Shown here piece after piece: positions 1 through 13,030 of a stretch of DNA of 64,000 nt (the stretch's first letter is position 1; each line of letters opens with the position of its first letter). The translations under genes were made by a program, and so were the position numbers. This stretch comes from Erythrocercus mccallii (Eukaryota > Chordata > Aves > Passeriformes > Dicruridae). The stretch spans positions 384,829 to 448,828 of the forward strand of contig VZRG01000532.1 of NCBI GenBank assembly GCA_013397435.1, read 5' to 3'. The notes beneath the pieces were generated by a model. The model worked only from the letters and a program-made list of their open reading frames with translations. It had not been told where the DNA came from and ran no database searches.

Positions 1-2599
1 TAATTAGCGGACAAGAACAAGGAGGAAGAGTCCTTAAAGGGACAAGCAAGCACCTACATGGCAGAATTTGTCCCTGGAGGCTACTGAGACCACAAACCCT
101 GCCTTGCACAGGAGCCTCCCCCTTTGCTGAAACAATCCTCACCTACACAGGTTCACACAGAGCAAAAGGAGCTATTGTCATAAATGACATCTCGGCCCTC
201 AAACTCTCCAGTCAGCTGCAATAAGAGATCCTTGGCATCATCATGTTGTTTCTACGAGTCTCTTAATTCTGAAGTATTCTTTCCAGACTCCCCAAAATAT
301 CAGGCGTTAAGCTGTATGTCATCATCTCTTCTGGTGCACAGGGATTTGGCCATTTGACTTTCCTTTGTTTTCATACCTATGTTTCAACTTTTATGTTTTT
401 CACACTACTGCTCCTGTTGCATTTAGTAAAATACATAGTCTGCTTCTTCAGTGAATATTGAATTCCTGCACAAAATTCCAGACACACCAAACCACAGCCT
501 GTTTTATTTCTCATGCAACTGTGCTCAGTTCTTCTTAGAACCCTACACCTTGTTCTTTCACTCACAGTATCTTTCTACCTTGATACTGCGAAACAAGCCT
601 TAGATTAATACTTTTTTAACATCTTTGTATGTACTGCAAACACCTGCCACATTCCCTAGTCTTGGATAATACACTGTGGATAATCTTCCTATCTCTCTTT
701 ACCCTGATGTAATTCCAGTGACTACACAGCTCTGCTCCTGTTTCACACAGGTAGAGAGGTGAAGGAAGCCCAGTGGAACAAGGCCAGTCGAGTGCATGTC
801 ATTCCCTGAAGGAAAGACCAATAAATCTTTGATTTATCTGTTACAGCAGCTTATTACTATTCCAAAAGAGAGAAGCAGCCTTCACTCCAAATGCTTTAGG
901 AGAACTAGAAGTAGGAATAAAGGGAATTTATGTGAAGGGGACATAAATGAATACAGAAGTCTCTAAACCTGCGCTTTGCAAACCTGCATCCTTTACAATC
1001 CTCCTAAAAGCTGTTGTTTTTCCACATCTCCATTAAGTTTTAATGGCAGAAGCAATATTGGACGATCTCTGCCAGGATTCATTATTTTTAAACCACATGC
1101 TAAAGTCCTAATGCTTTATAAAGCCACTACATGAACAATGAAAATCCAACTATTATTAATCAAATTGGTTTTAAAATCCAGTCATTTTCATCATCCTGGG
1201 AGCAGGGAGGCTGGATGGAGATGAGGCAGGGACAGCAGCTTGGTATTTAAAAGGATTGAGTTCAATCTTCCTTTTTAGCCATAGACTTTCTGGGCAAATA
1301 ATTTTTTCCCCCAAATTTTACTTCCTCAATTGCAAAATGTTGCAGGACAAGGATCTGAAATCCTTAGACACCAGGGTAATTGTAGAACCAGACAGAAGTC
1401 TATTTATGATTTCAAATTATACATTTAGTCTTTGATTTTTCATCTTTTTTACAGTGTTTTATTTGCTGAGTGTTTCAGCAAATGCCTTTGACTCTCAGGT
1501 TGCCCAGGTATCTGCATGTCACTATGGTTTTTGGCTGTACCAGATCACTATAAAATACAATTATCACATGTAACTATTGAAAAGGCAGTGCTTTATCAGA
1601 GAAATCTGGTAATGGGGATGTGCTGCTTTGTAGGGGTTTGGTTTCCAGGATGACCAAACACAGCCTGGATGAACCAACAGTGAAGGGCTGGGGTGAGATT
1701 TAACATTAAACTGCACTTATGAGTTTTTATGATTCTATCTACTGTAAGTGAGAACACATAAAGCCTCCAGCACTTCACTATTAGCACAGAAGAAGTCACC
1801 TAAGCACAGAGGCAGCTCTGATCCCAAATTGTAAATCAGGATAATTCTACCAGTGTCAGTGTCCGTAAGGGCCCAATGCCTGGAATAAGAGATGACAGGA
1901 GTGCAGGGACACAGCCCTGTTCACAGCTGCTTTTACACCCAGATCCATGCCTCAACAGCAGTCACACCCCCAAATGTCTTTGGTGTGCCCCCAGGACACT
2001 GCCCTTGAGGTCAACAGCTCACTGCACCAACAGCACGGCTGCAGCACCACAGAAGGGCTGTGCTTTGCTCTTACCTGAGCTGAACTCAAAAAACCCAGAT
2101 TTTCTCTGCTTCCAAAGCTCCACTCAGAACGTCCTTTCTGTTTGGGAAGTCATTTATGCTGCACAAGCATACGCTCTTCTGGAGCCCTCAAGTAATGAAA
2201 GGGGAAAACAGCACTCTGGTAAAAAAAATGTGCAAACGTAAGTATCAGGCTCAGCTTGTCCCCACCTTTTCACAGTCAGAGTTGAAAGTCAGTCTGTGGT
2301 TCAGCCTGGGGCTGTTGCAGAGCTTGTGATGTCCACTCAAGGGGAAAGCACAGACAGAAACAGAGTCTTGTGTCCCTCCTGACTCCTGCCCTGCCAGATG
2401 CTGAGCACTCCCAAACCCTCCCAAAGCCAAGAGAGCTCTCAGCTGGCTTTCAGTAGCAGCTGGAAATACGCTGACCCTCCTCCAGAGTAACGAATTCTAC
2501 CCTGAATAATTCTCCTTTATCAGTGTTCACCTAGTTGCACTCACTGCTGGGCTAACTCGGTCACGCCCACCCCAGCCATGAGCAGTAGCAATATCAAAC
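1..2599. other. intergenic sequence, no gene recognised
   Basis: No conserved exon, RNA gene or clear repeat was identified. The longest plus-strand frame (1876-2241) resembles no family I know and lacks coding character. It may be flanking intergenic DNA or a longer ZMAT3 3' UTR. Confidence 0.5.
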
Positions 2600-5500
2600 A
2601 TCAAGGCTGTACAATGGTAAGAGCAAGATGGTTTATTATATAATGAAGAAGAAAAAAGAAATTCATTTTCATCAAGTATTCCCTCACGGGGGTCAGTACA
2701 ATATAAAGGAAATGAGGGAAAATATACAAAACAATCTGACAAGAAGGCTCTAGATGAAACATGTTCAATGCACTTGCAAATGATGTTGCTAGACAGATGC
2801 AGAAGGAAATTAAATCAGGTAATTTTTCCCCTGCAAAATACAAACTGAAAAACTGATTTTATTTTCAAAAATTCAATTCTCTCTTTACTTGCAGATATTT
2901 CGGTAAGCTGACACAATTTTAGCTGTGATACATTTTTTAAAGGAGAGATTCCCAGAACTACTGTTTACCACATTTATTTCAAACTGGATTTTATTTTCCC
3001 TTCCAACTTTATGCAGGTGGTAAGCCCAGCTCAAAATAAAAGCTCAGCCACTAACTTCAAAGAAACCAGGTCCATATTCCTTCATTTTCTGCTATTCCTT
3101 TGGCAACCAGGGCATTTGTTTTTCCATAACCAAGAACGGATCTCCATTTCATCCAGAGCACCCTTGTATATGTGGTTGTGAAATTAAAAAAAAAATAAAT
3201 CACAAAACAAAAACACATACAAAACATCAGCAGTGAGAAATTCCTGAATGTTTTCAAGCCTTGCTCCTAACTCAACTCAAGTCAAGGTATTTCAAACTAT
3301 TTTAGCTGGAGCAAGACCAAATCCTTACAGAACCAGATAGATGGTCCTCAAAAAGCAAAACCATAAGAGTGTTGTAATCCAAATGGAGGAGTAAAAAACA
3401 AACTTAGCAATGTACCTTGCCTGGCCCCAGCCAACATAGTATCTTTGCCTTGGGTATTTCATTTACTCCTGACCCAGGCAAGATTCCTATAGGTTACAGT
3501 GAGAGCATCACTTAAGTAATGTAGCAAAAGGACATCATGCATTAGTAAGCTAAAATATGAATCCATGCTTATGGCAATAGCTTTCCCTTCTAATGCCCTA
3601 CAATGGGCATCTAGGAAAGGAAATAAGCAGCTTTACAGAAAAAAATCTGCGTTTTGTTACACTGGTGACCATCCTAAGCAACTCCACAGAAGTTTTCAGG
3701 GTTCCTTTTAATGTGCATGAAGAAAGCAAAAAGTCAAAAATAGACCGATGTTAGGCAAGATTATAACAGATTTACTCATTAGTGCAGAATGCAAAACAAC
3801 AGCTAATGCTTAATACGAACAAAATAGTATCACTTTCATACTCCTCACAAATTCATGGATTCCACATGGTTTACTTCCTTGCCTTAAAAGAAATGAATGT
3901 TTAAATGAAGCATGAACTCTGTATCTCTAAAAATAACATCCCAAGTTAGCAAAGGAATCATTTGAGGAAAAATAAATTGGAAATGGACATTTAATAACAA
4001 GTTGCAAGGAAATCCCCATTTTGTTTAGCATGAAAAGAAATAAAGATCCATGGGTTGGATTTGGTTGGGGGGGTGGTTGAGGTGGGTTTTGCTGTTTGGG
4101 TTTGGTTGGGTTTTTGCAACAAGGGAAAGAAAACAATAGCTATGTGGGAGGAAAAACATTTTCACAAATACAATAAATAATTGTTCTGATCCAAAAGCAA
4201 AGTGCGATGTAGAATTTTTCCACTTAAAAACAATCTACAGCATAATGCCTTAAATATTAACAAATCATTTAGTGGTCAGCACAGTAAAATAAATATGAAC
4301 ATATTGATTTACATTTTGTTTCTAGCAGCAAAGGTCATTAACCTACTGGCCAATGTGACAGCTTCACAGAAGTCCTGTTTCTTGGGTTTGGTACTTGGTT
4401 TAACATGAGAAAAAGATTAATTGGGTCTGGAAAATGGCACTTCAGCTGTACAGTGTTCTCCCCAGCCCACCTATGTCAAAAGGGTTTGCCCAGAATGTGT
4501 TTTCAGTGTTTTTTGAACAGTGATTTGGAGAACACCTTTCACAAAAAGAAGTAAAATCAGGATCTATTCAGTATCTAATGCCAACAAGAATGAGTTTGGA
4601 TTGTCCTGAACCCTAAGGATAATGGGGATGTTGGGTGTTTTCTCTTTGCAGTCAGCAATTTCCTATGCTGAAAGGAGAGTGGGAAGATAACAAGCCATTA
4701 GCCAATTTGAAGAAAGAGAGAAAAGCTTTGGTCGCTTGCAGGAAGGGCCCCAACAGAGCACTGGGGCACAGTGAGTCTCAGCTGCTTCTCCCAGCAAGAC
4801 ATCTTTCTTTCCAGGGAGGAAATCTGTTCCTACCTTGTCACTTGAGTCCCACTACCTGCTGTACATATGCTCTACAAGCCACCACTCTGAAATCACCAGG
4901 ATGACCACATTCACTGGCACTCCCTTGAACAGAACAAAGCAGATTCAGGCTTCTCTGTTCAGGGCAGACTGAAGGAAGCCACCACTCCAAACCAGACTCA
5001 GCCCCAAGCAGGGAGGAGCCAGCAAGAACAGCCCCCTGCACGTCTCTGCACCCTCCCAAAAGCACCAGCACACTGCTGTGCTGTGGCACATCTGCAAAGC
5101 TGGAGCAAACCAGGTTTTGGCACCACCAGCAGTCACTGGAAATGCCAAATGAGGAGCAGATGGCTGGGCTGGGAGTAGGAGCAGTAACCAAAGCTAAGTG
5201 GTGAACAGCTGATTTTTGGGACACATGAAAGCAAGCAAAAATGCCTCCTCATCCTTAGCAATAAGCCAGACAGCATCAGTAGCTACAGCTCCTCCAGCTC
5301 ATATTTCACAAAGGGTTGTTTTTCTGCTACTAATTGCAGCCTGTGGGAAATGCCACACTTTAATTTACAGCCAGAGGGATGTTTAACCATAATGCAGGGA
5401 TGACTGTGCTGAAGCACATTGTGGTAAGGTTCATCTAACTCCCTCTGTCCCCCTGGACAGCGGTGTCAGACTGGCAAACCAAAGGACAGGACACAAACCA

Positions 5501-7763
5501 GAGCCCTTCTGTCAATACAAATGATGAGGGGGAAAGGCTGAGGAGAGATTTTGGACAGGCAAATATTCTTCAAGGCTACACAGAGGGTCAGGCAGGGGCA
5601 GGAAAGCGCAGAAGAAACAGACTTACAAAGCTGTCAGAACTATTCATGAAGTGAGTGCTCTACAACCTGGGCACCTGTTCTACCTTCTCACATGCTCCAG
5701 GGCACAAACCCCATTTGACTAAGTTTTGCACAAAGAAGAGGAATGAATGCCATTCATGAGGACACCTATTCCTCTGCCTCTGTCTGCAGGGCAAGAATCA
5801 GCATGGAATCATCTAGGGGGTTGTTTTCAACTACTTTGCAAGCACTCACCTTGCCTGAATTTAGGAAGGCTGCATTCAGATGGTATGGCTCCCTGATGCT
5901 CACTCAGGGAGCTGAAGAATACAATACTCAATTTCTGAGGAGCAGCCAAGTGCAACAAACCTTTTGAAGGTCGACTAGGAAGATGAATAAAGACTATTTG
6001 GATTTTTTGTTACTCATTCTTCATTTTTTAAGGCAAGCAGAAAGTCCTTCTGGAATGCAAGAGGCAGGATCAGAATGGCAATAAAAGGAGGTGGGAGAGC
6101 TACCTTCAACACTATGCACTAGGTACAATTTATCCCTGGTAAAATCCTACTGAAACTAAAGGAGCTGCATCTAATTCCAGCTGCCTGAAGAGGGGTGAGA
6201 GATGAGCCATGGTGCTTCCTGGACTCTCGCTCTGCACCTGCCACTGAAGTCAGTGGAGCTACACCAGTGCACAGCTCCAGCAGCACAGTGGGGGATCAGG
6301 TCCAACAAAAGCCACCTACGTGCTGCACTTGCCACTGGAGACCATGTTTTAATGACACTGTGAACTGGACTCCAATCACAACTCCTCACATCTATCCAAA
6401 CAAGCAAAAGAACAATTGACAGCCCTACTTCTGCTCTTTATCCCCTTCCTACTTTTGCTAAGGAATATCAAAACAAACACACACACCTTTTGAGTTTGTC
6501 TACAATTAAAAAATTGCTTAACAAGTTTCTTGAATACTTCCACAAGGCCAAAGAGCCATTACTCAAACAATCATCACCCTGACATTTAAATCCTACATAA
6601 CTCTGGATTTTTGATGGTCCCTAGAAGAGTCAAATTCACATCAAGGAATGGAATTAAAACCCATCCTAGGATGGAAAAAGAAAAAGGGGGGAAGGTCAAC
6701 CAATATTGGTAGCTCTAGTTCAAAGCTAAAAGTTTCATCTTTGATCTATGAACACCCATTAAGCTTTGCCCAGGGAACGGCATGGAAATGGGACGTACCA
6801 ATATCTGCTACCCAGAGTCCAGGCAGCCCTGTTCTTCCAGAGCAAGGACTGCAGGCCAGAACTCTTGTTCTCTTCTACCCCAACACGCAAAAAATTACAG
6901 CTGACAGCTCCTTCCATCTATTCTCAACCTGACTCAGTCTAAGGCAGAATCAGAGCACAGCACATCTCACCTGAGCAGGTTTGCTTTCCAGTTCACTTCA
7001 TTAAGCCACTGAGATCCCCAGAGACTCTCTTCAGGGAGATGAGCTACACCCATGATATATTAAGGTGTCCAGGCAACAATATCGAGAGTAGAAGAGTATT
7101 TCTGAATGGGGCTAATCAGCTGAAATCCATGTCAGATGTTCAGAATGGAACCTGCATCGCAGAGGAAGCAGTAGGAGGCAAAACCCTCCAAGGAGAAGAG
7201 GTATGCACAGCCTTTCTACAAGGATGTGGAAAGAACCTACTCTGGACTGCAATGGGGGCCAGAAGCAGCAAAGTGTGGACAAGTACACCACCTAAATCAC
7301 ACATTCACAGGCCCTACTCCTGCCCCTCTTTTACAAGCAGCCCAGAGATTCAGTCTGCTGTAGGGAGGCATTCTGGAGCACTGCTCTGTGGTGTGCCAAG
7401 AGGGGAGTGGGCTTTGCAGACGGTCCACCCATGTGGTAGAACCACAGAAGTTCCCAGCACTTCTTGGGCTTTGCATATTCATGCAGGAGGCCAGGGAGAA
7501 GACACAGCTCCTCCCCGCCACTCAACACAATGAAGAGCCTTAGATAATTAGCAAACAAACACCAAAAACACTTCATGTCCTGCACAGCGTCATCCTGCCG
7601 ACTATGACAGAAAAAAAATCTAACCATACCAGTAAGTTTGCAGGTGTTACATGTACAGCTCGAGAGCATACTCCTACCCAATGGAGCACAAAGCAGGGCA
7701 TGTGGCAAACAGCAGGCGAGAGACAAGCTGCTCTAGTTGCAAACTACGACCGAGGGTGGCGCA
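2600..7763 (-). other. ZMAT3: probable ZMAT3 3' UTR (end uncertain)
   Basis: Mammalian ZMAT3 has a multi-kilobase 3' UTR. No coding ORF is recognisable in this stretch. A minus-strand AATAAA lies at 2637-2632, in the context ATATAATAAACC, with G/T-rich minus-strand sequence just beyond it (about 2550-2600), as expected for a cleavage site. The extent is inferred, and an earlier polyadenylation site is possible. A G/T-rich run lies at about 4050-4110. Confidence 0.35.
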
Positions 7764-7975
7764 TCATTGGACATAGCCCAGGTTCTCCATCTCGCTCCTG
7801 TAGCGCTGCTCGGACACTTTGCTCTTGTGCTGTTTGCTCTCCAGGTGCTGCCTGAACTCCATTTCCTCGCTGGCGCCCGCGTTGCACATGGAGCAGTAGA
7901 ACTGGCCGCTGGGCGTCACACACATGGCCAGGTCACGGGGGATCCTCTGGCGCGAACGGGGGTTGAAGTAGGGGC
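7764..7975 (-). CDS. ZMAT3: ZMAT3 last coding exon (residues 220-289 and stop)
   Basis: The 212-base coding part begins GPYFNPRSRQRIPRDL and carries finger 3 (C247, C250, H263, H269). It ends MENLGYVQ followed by TGA at 7766-7764. The acceptor is CCCCAG at 7976. The 3' UTR continues to lower coordinates. Confidence 0.95.
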
Positions 7976-10900
7976 CTGGGGAGGCAACAGAAAAGCCTGG
8001 TTTACCTGGGAGAAATCAAAGCTTGAGGCAGCTCAGTGATGATGCTTGAGTCCATTGAATGATTGAAAAGCAGACAAAGATTTGATTCTTTAACTGATTA
8101 GAGTCAAGCTTTATTTCCCCCACAACTGCTCTGCTGATTTCCAAATTTACAGAGGTGCAACACACAGGGCAGCACTTGGAATTTTGTAAAGTAGTAGACT
8201 GGGCTTAATGCACCAGTCTTTTTGAAAAGCAGGAGTCTAACCATTTAAGTAATGAATCAATTCTTCTTTTCTTTTTCTTAACCATCTAATTCCAAAACTG
8301 GAACAGTCTTTTGACTAGAATAAGCTGCCTCAGTTTAAAACTCACAAAATTATATTTAATAGCACTTTAAAAGATTTATTTTTTCCACACAACGGTGATT
8401 AGAATGACATGATTAAATCAAGCTTCACCAGGAATCAGGGTTTCAGTTACTGTGTGCTTGTAAAACAACTTAAAATGAAAAAGAGAAATAGATGCCTGGC
8501 TGGAGACTGTAATACACTCTTTAAATCATAGTAAAGAGGCAAAGTTAGTATCTAACACCTGAGGAAGGACTCTATGCTAAGAACAGATGGTCCTAGAGGG
8601 AGGCTAACATGCTTTCTCATTCTGGTCATGGGAGTGCAAGTACAGGTTGATGTGCCACAGCAGGAGTCAAAGCATCTGGCCACCTGCCAAGAAAATAAAG
8701 CAGGAAAACTGTCACCACTTAGAGCAGCCTTAGAGACAGGCAGATGGTAAATTAAGTTACAAACTGAGAAAAAGAACTAACAAGCAGGCTGACAAAACAA
8801 AGCAACTTTAGCAGCTGGGAAAAAAAAGATGCAGACATGAAGGATCAGCAGAGCTTGGATCAGCTCCTTTCATGACCTGACTCTGCTAAAACAGACCCCG
8901 GAAACAGAAGAAAACCAAGTCTGTTTATTATTAATTACTATTCCAACTACAGAATAGATGCAAGCTCCAAGTTACCTGTGTTGTTCTGAACTGTATATGT
9001 ATTTCTTCTGTTCTGCATCATCTTATATTCATTCCCTTCTTTCCTTGCCCTTCGTTTGCCTAGTTCTGAGGCATCCCTGCAGATTAAACAAATAAGAACA
9101 GCTGCAATTCAGAGTTTTCTGACAAAAGGACTGCCAGAGACACTGCCACACGCTTCCAGCCTGAGCATGAGGTTGAACAATACCTACGAGAATGAGTTAT
9201 TCTGTGCCTCTGCAAGACGCAGCCGCTTGGCGTGATTTTTCCCTTGGTAGTGAGCCTGTGCCACAGCCGGAGAACTAAATGAGGCATCACAAAGCTTGCA
9301 GTAATCATTCTCTGTAGCCAGGATCACTCGGCCACCTGGTTTACTGGATCCCATCTAGCAGCAAAGGGAGAGACAGCATGTGAAACACAAGAAGGGTAAA
9401 TCGCTGAAATATTTCAATCACAGGGACTGAGACCACTGCCGTCTTCATCAGACAGCAGGAGAGCTGGAATTAAAGCCCATGGATTAGGACACTCTCAAGT
9501 TCTTCCCAAAGTGTTCCTACAAGAAATTCATTGCTCCTGCCTCAGCCTCCAGGAGAGCCTGAAAATTCCTGGCCTGATGTAGAGAGCAAAGCAATCTGAA
9601 CAAACAGCTCTGCAATAGCCACAGAGATTTGTTTACGTCACAGCAATGATTTAACTCCTCCTGACTGCTGGGAGCTGATGAACAGTGACTTTCACACTGA
9701 GGAAGACCCACTGAAAGGCAGAGGTGCTTCTCTTTCCTATTTACAGTCCACCTAATCTCTCCACAGCACCCTGTCTTTACATAGGTCCCTGACCACAACA
9801 AGAGGAAAAAAAAAAACAGTAGCAAAGCTGCCAAACCTCTGATCCTTAACCTTCAGGTAGGAGGACAACTGGATCCAGACTTCAAAGGAAGGACCCAATC
9901 TCACATGAGTAGCTCCTGCAATATGAAGGACACCTTGTCTGTGGAGTCAGACCACATACAGTGATCCAGGCAGGAACCATGCCTCCTCAGCACAGAACAT
10001 CCAGGGAAAAGTGTTTTGTAAACAGTGCAGCAGCAGTGATTCATGCAGCCATGTCACTGCAGCACTCGACATGCCAACATTCTTTCACATCTCCTTAGAT
10101 ACTGCTCAAACTTAGAGATACACAGTTCTGACTTCTAGCTTATGAGGTGAGCCCTCACATGGCCCCAACGTGGTATTTTTGTTGCCATGAGCTGTTTCCG
10201 CCAGTAAAAACACACCATCAGATACCCTGGCAGGTACAGCAGCCACATCCCCGTGCCCCAGGCCAGACCCCACCCCATCCCAGTTCACATCCCCGAGCTG
10301 CAAAGCCAATTTACATGGCTGGGAACAATCTGCCACTCTGCAAATGCTCTCTGCTTCTCTACAGATGACACAGGCTTACATTGTGGGGACTGACAGGCAC
10401 AGCTTCAATTCCCGTGGCCCAGCTGTGCTTCCCTGCACAGTCACAGGCAAAAGCCAGGTTAGCTGTCACATCTCATGACAAACCCAAGGGATGAATTCTA
10501 GAAGGAGAAAGGAAAAACCATCTCTTCTGCCTCGAATGTGCCCAAAACAGAATTAATCTGGATCACTGAGGGAACAATCCACTCACTCTGCACACAGGAA
10601 TGAGCACTTCAAAAGCAGCAACAAAAGAGGAATTAGCTAACAGCCCTGGGCAATGGGTGTAGGAGCACCAAAGCACTTTTTCCATGTAGGCTTCCCTCAC
10701 ACAACAGAGGGATGATTGTGCAGAGCGGATGCCACACCCTCACATCCAAATCCAATTCCAGCAATGCTGTTTTATACCTGCCCTTACACAGCCATAATCA
10801 GCAGCACATCGGACTTACCTAGGAATTAAAGCATTTTCCAGGCAGAAATAGAACATTTGAAGTCCAACATTGTGCTGCAAGGGCAGATCAATATCTGCAT

Positions 10901-12952
10901 CTTCAAAGGAAAGCAAACAGCTCACAACAGGCCATTTCCACCATCCTGGGCCATCACAAGGAAAATTTTTTCCTAACTCCTGTGGCAATCCTCAAAGCCT
11001 GAGATCTGGTTATCCTTACTGGGGGTTAGGTGGCATGAAAGCATGACCTCAGTCCCCTTCCCATGCCTTACCTGAGTTGGAAGGGAGACAACCTGAGGTG
11101 GGGCAGGCTCTACAGAATTACTCATCCTGGCAGGTGCTGGACAGCTGTTGGCAGCATAGTAATTCCGGAGTTTCTTACTGTGGTTTTTACCCTGCAAAGA
11201 CAACCCAGGTTAATCATTGTCCTAATAATAGTATCTTACTCTGAAAGACAAAGGATCCAGAGACTGAAATGAGAAAGTGCCCAAGAAGGCGGCAGCTCAG
11301 GTAAAGGAGCTGTCATACAGAAAATAACAGCTCTGAATTTAACAGATGCAGGTACTCCTCCCTTTCTCCCAAATGCTCAATACCTAGAATGACTGGGCCT
11401 CATCTTCAGCTGATTTTCTCAGTAAGTTTACAATTAGTTTCTCAGTCTGTTTCCATTTCACTTAAAACCAGTATTTCTTGTTTTAAGACTATCAACTGCT
11501 TTGCACAGTTTTTTGATAAGCATGAACACACACATAGATTTCATGAGACTGCAGGCTTGAGTTAAAACATGAGATTGAATATAAAAAATACTTTATTTTT
11601 CTCTTGAAAAACATACCATAGTTGTTTTTGGTGTACTGAAAATCTGATAGAACAAAATGAGACCATGTATATGCATTGTGGATGCATAATAAGGCAAATG
11701 CAAGTTATGTACAAATTCACTTCTGTCCCCTCAAGGCAGAAATTCTGCAGAAATAAGATGCTAAAAGTATAACACCAATCCAACCTATCTTCACTAGCAG
11801 GATACCACTTTTTCAGGGCCAACAGCAAATCTGACATCCGGGTCTGTTGTCCTGAGGTTATGGACAACCACCCTTTTGCATTCAATGGTGAAGAAAGTCA
11901 CTATCTCCAATACTCATGCAAACACAGCACGAGGCAGAGTGGGTGTAGTAAAATGGGGTAATGCAAGGCTGACACGTTCTATCTCTCAGCAAGAAGCATA
12001 TGCAAAGAGTCCTTACTCTATTTCAGTCAAATCAACCAGATCAGCTCAAACAAAATAAATTTGATCTGAGCCAACCCAGCTGATGAGTGTTTGCACAAAA
12101 GACCTCACCAGATCAGTGCTGTGCATTGCCTCAGAAAGGAGACCCTGATAAACACAACAGCAGACCCTTTCCTAATGGCAGCTGGATCCAGCAGAAAACA
12201 CCTGTCCAGGCCTCACAAAATCATGTCTGGAATCAGAAGGTCAATTTTACTAAACAAGTGAATTGCAGTTGCATAAAACAAAGGAAAAATCACAAGTGTC
12301 TGCTTTTTCACCCACGCCATCTTGGCAACACCTCTCTATCCCCATGGACAGAGTTTTTGCAAAAAGCTCCAGTAACAACACCTTAAATGAAAACACTGCA
12401 GCTTGTCTGGACAACCAGCAAATCCAAGCAGGGTGACGATATGTCTACAGAGCCCATGAGGTGGTGCAGAGGTAGCTCCAGATGAGCAACTTGAATGCTG
12501 CTACTGGTGTGCAGCACTCAAAACCTCCTCGAGAAGCTGAGTGAGTCCTCCTGCATTAGCCCACACTTCCCTCTGTGCTACCACAGCAACGCTGCTGGCA
12601 GTGCTCGTGCTGGCACGGGAATGTCTCCACAAGCTGCAGATGCAGCAGCCCCAAAAGCTGAGCCTCCTGCTGCTCTCCTTACCTGGTAATGAGCCTGGGC
12701 TTGCTGGGCCGAATTCAGAGTGACATTGCAAAGCTTACAGCACAGGGGCTTACATAGTTCCTCCAGCATAGGGTCCTGCTCCACCACCTTGGCAAGTTCC
12801 TCTTCTTGTGTGTGATGAAAGGAAGGCCCCAGTCCGAGAGGCTTTGGTGGGGACAGTGGTGAGCCAGCTCTTGGCCTTGTAGCCACTGACATAGGAAGGG
12901 ATGAAGGCTTCTCAGGGTGAGGAAGAAGTGCTGCTTGCTGTAGAAGAATCAT
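7764..12952 (-). CDS. ZMAT3: ZMAT3 (Wig-1/PAG608), zinc finger matrin-type protein 3, complete coding region in five exons
   Basis: Joining minus-strand exons 12952-12683, 11191-11072, 9354-9188, 9076-8976 and 7975-7764 gives 870 bases, 289 residues plus TGA, about the length I recall for mammalian ZMAT3. All introns are GT-AG. Three U1-like C2H2 fingers share the spacing C-x2-C-x12-H-x5-H: C72/C75/H88/H94, C149/C152/H165/H171 and C247/C250/H263/H269. Fingers 1 and 2 both carry the HYQGKNH signature, which is typical of dsRNA-binding matrin-type fingers. The start begins MILLQ as in mammals. The N-terminal linker (about residues 10-60) is the least conserved part, while the finger regions are nearly identical to the mammalian protein as I remember it. 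Known family role: a p53-induced nuclear RNA-binding protein that binds AU-rich elements and affects mRNA stability and splicing. The C-terminus reads GYVQ; I recall GYV in human. The gene runs divergently from PIK3CA. Confidence 0.96.
7976..8975 (-). other. ZMAT3: ZMAT3 intron before the last coding exon
   Basis: A 1000-base intron with GT-AG ends. I see no additional exon, repeat or RNA gene in it. Confidence 0.85.
8976..9076 (-). CDS. ZMAT3: ZMAT3 coding exon 4 (residues 186-219 plus one base)
   Basis: The 101-base exon has a CTGCAG acceptor and an ACAG|GTAACT donor. It encodes the basic linker between fingers 2 and 3 (ELGKRRARKEGNEYKMM), which resembles a nuclear localisation stretch. 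Confidence 0.94.
9188..9354 (-). CDS. ZMAT3: ZMAT3 coding exon 3 (residues 131-185 plus two bases)
   Basis: The 167-base exon starts MGSSKPGGRVILATENDYC and contains all of finger 2 (C149, C152, H165, H171). The donor must be TC|GTAGGT. Reading a few bases further would give an in-frame TAG, so the serine codon is split TC|G with the next exon. The following intron is only 111 bases. Confidence 0.94.
9355..11071 (-). other. ZMAT3: ZMAT3 intron between coding exons 2 and 3
   Basis: A 1.7 kb intron with GT-AG ends. Open frames at about 9.5-9.8 and 10.1-10.4 kb resemble no protein family I recognise and are taken as chance. Confidence 0.8.
11072..11191 (-). CDS. ZMAT3: ZMAT3 coding exon 2 (residues 91-130)
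   Basis: The 120-base exon is bounded by a TTTGCAG acceptor and a CAG|GTAAGG donor, both phase 0. It encodes GKNHSKKLRNYYAANSC, completing finger 1 with H94, followed by a proline-rich linker. Confidence 0.95.
11192..12682 (-). other. ZMAT3: ZMAT3 intron between coding exons 1 and 2
   Basis: A 1.5 kb intron with GT-AG ends. Nothing further is recognisable in it. Confidence 0.85.
12683..12952 (-). CDS. ZMAT3: ZMAT3 first coding exon (residues 1-90)
   Basis: The ATG is at 12952-12950 and the exon ends after the HYQ of finger 1 at a CAG|GTAAGG donor (phase 0). It carries the proline-rich N-terminus and C72, C75 and H88 of finger 1. Residue 71 is Cys, next to the zinc ligand, where I recall Tyr in human. 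The 5' UTR part of the exon probably begins at 13008 or 13030, where acceptors with pyrimidine tracts are seen on the minus strand. An out-of-frame upstream ATG lies in that short leader. Confidence 0.95.
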
Positions 12953-13030
12953 TGGCCAAGAAGACTATGGGCATGCTACTGCTGAAGGAGGAGGAGTCTT
13001 CTTCAGATCTAGACCAGAAAGACACAAATG

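Noticed and set aside
1876..2241. 121-codon plus-strand frame
   Set aside because: Low-complexity Pro/Ser/Cys composition with no recognisable motif. Probably chance.
9184..9188. In-frame TAG at the end of ZMAT3 coding exon 3, suggesting a broken gene
   Set aside because: The stop falls in the intron when the GTAGGT donor at 9187 is used. The split Ser codon then joins the next exon in frame.
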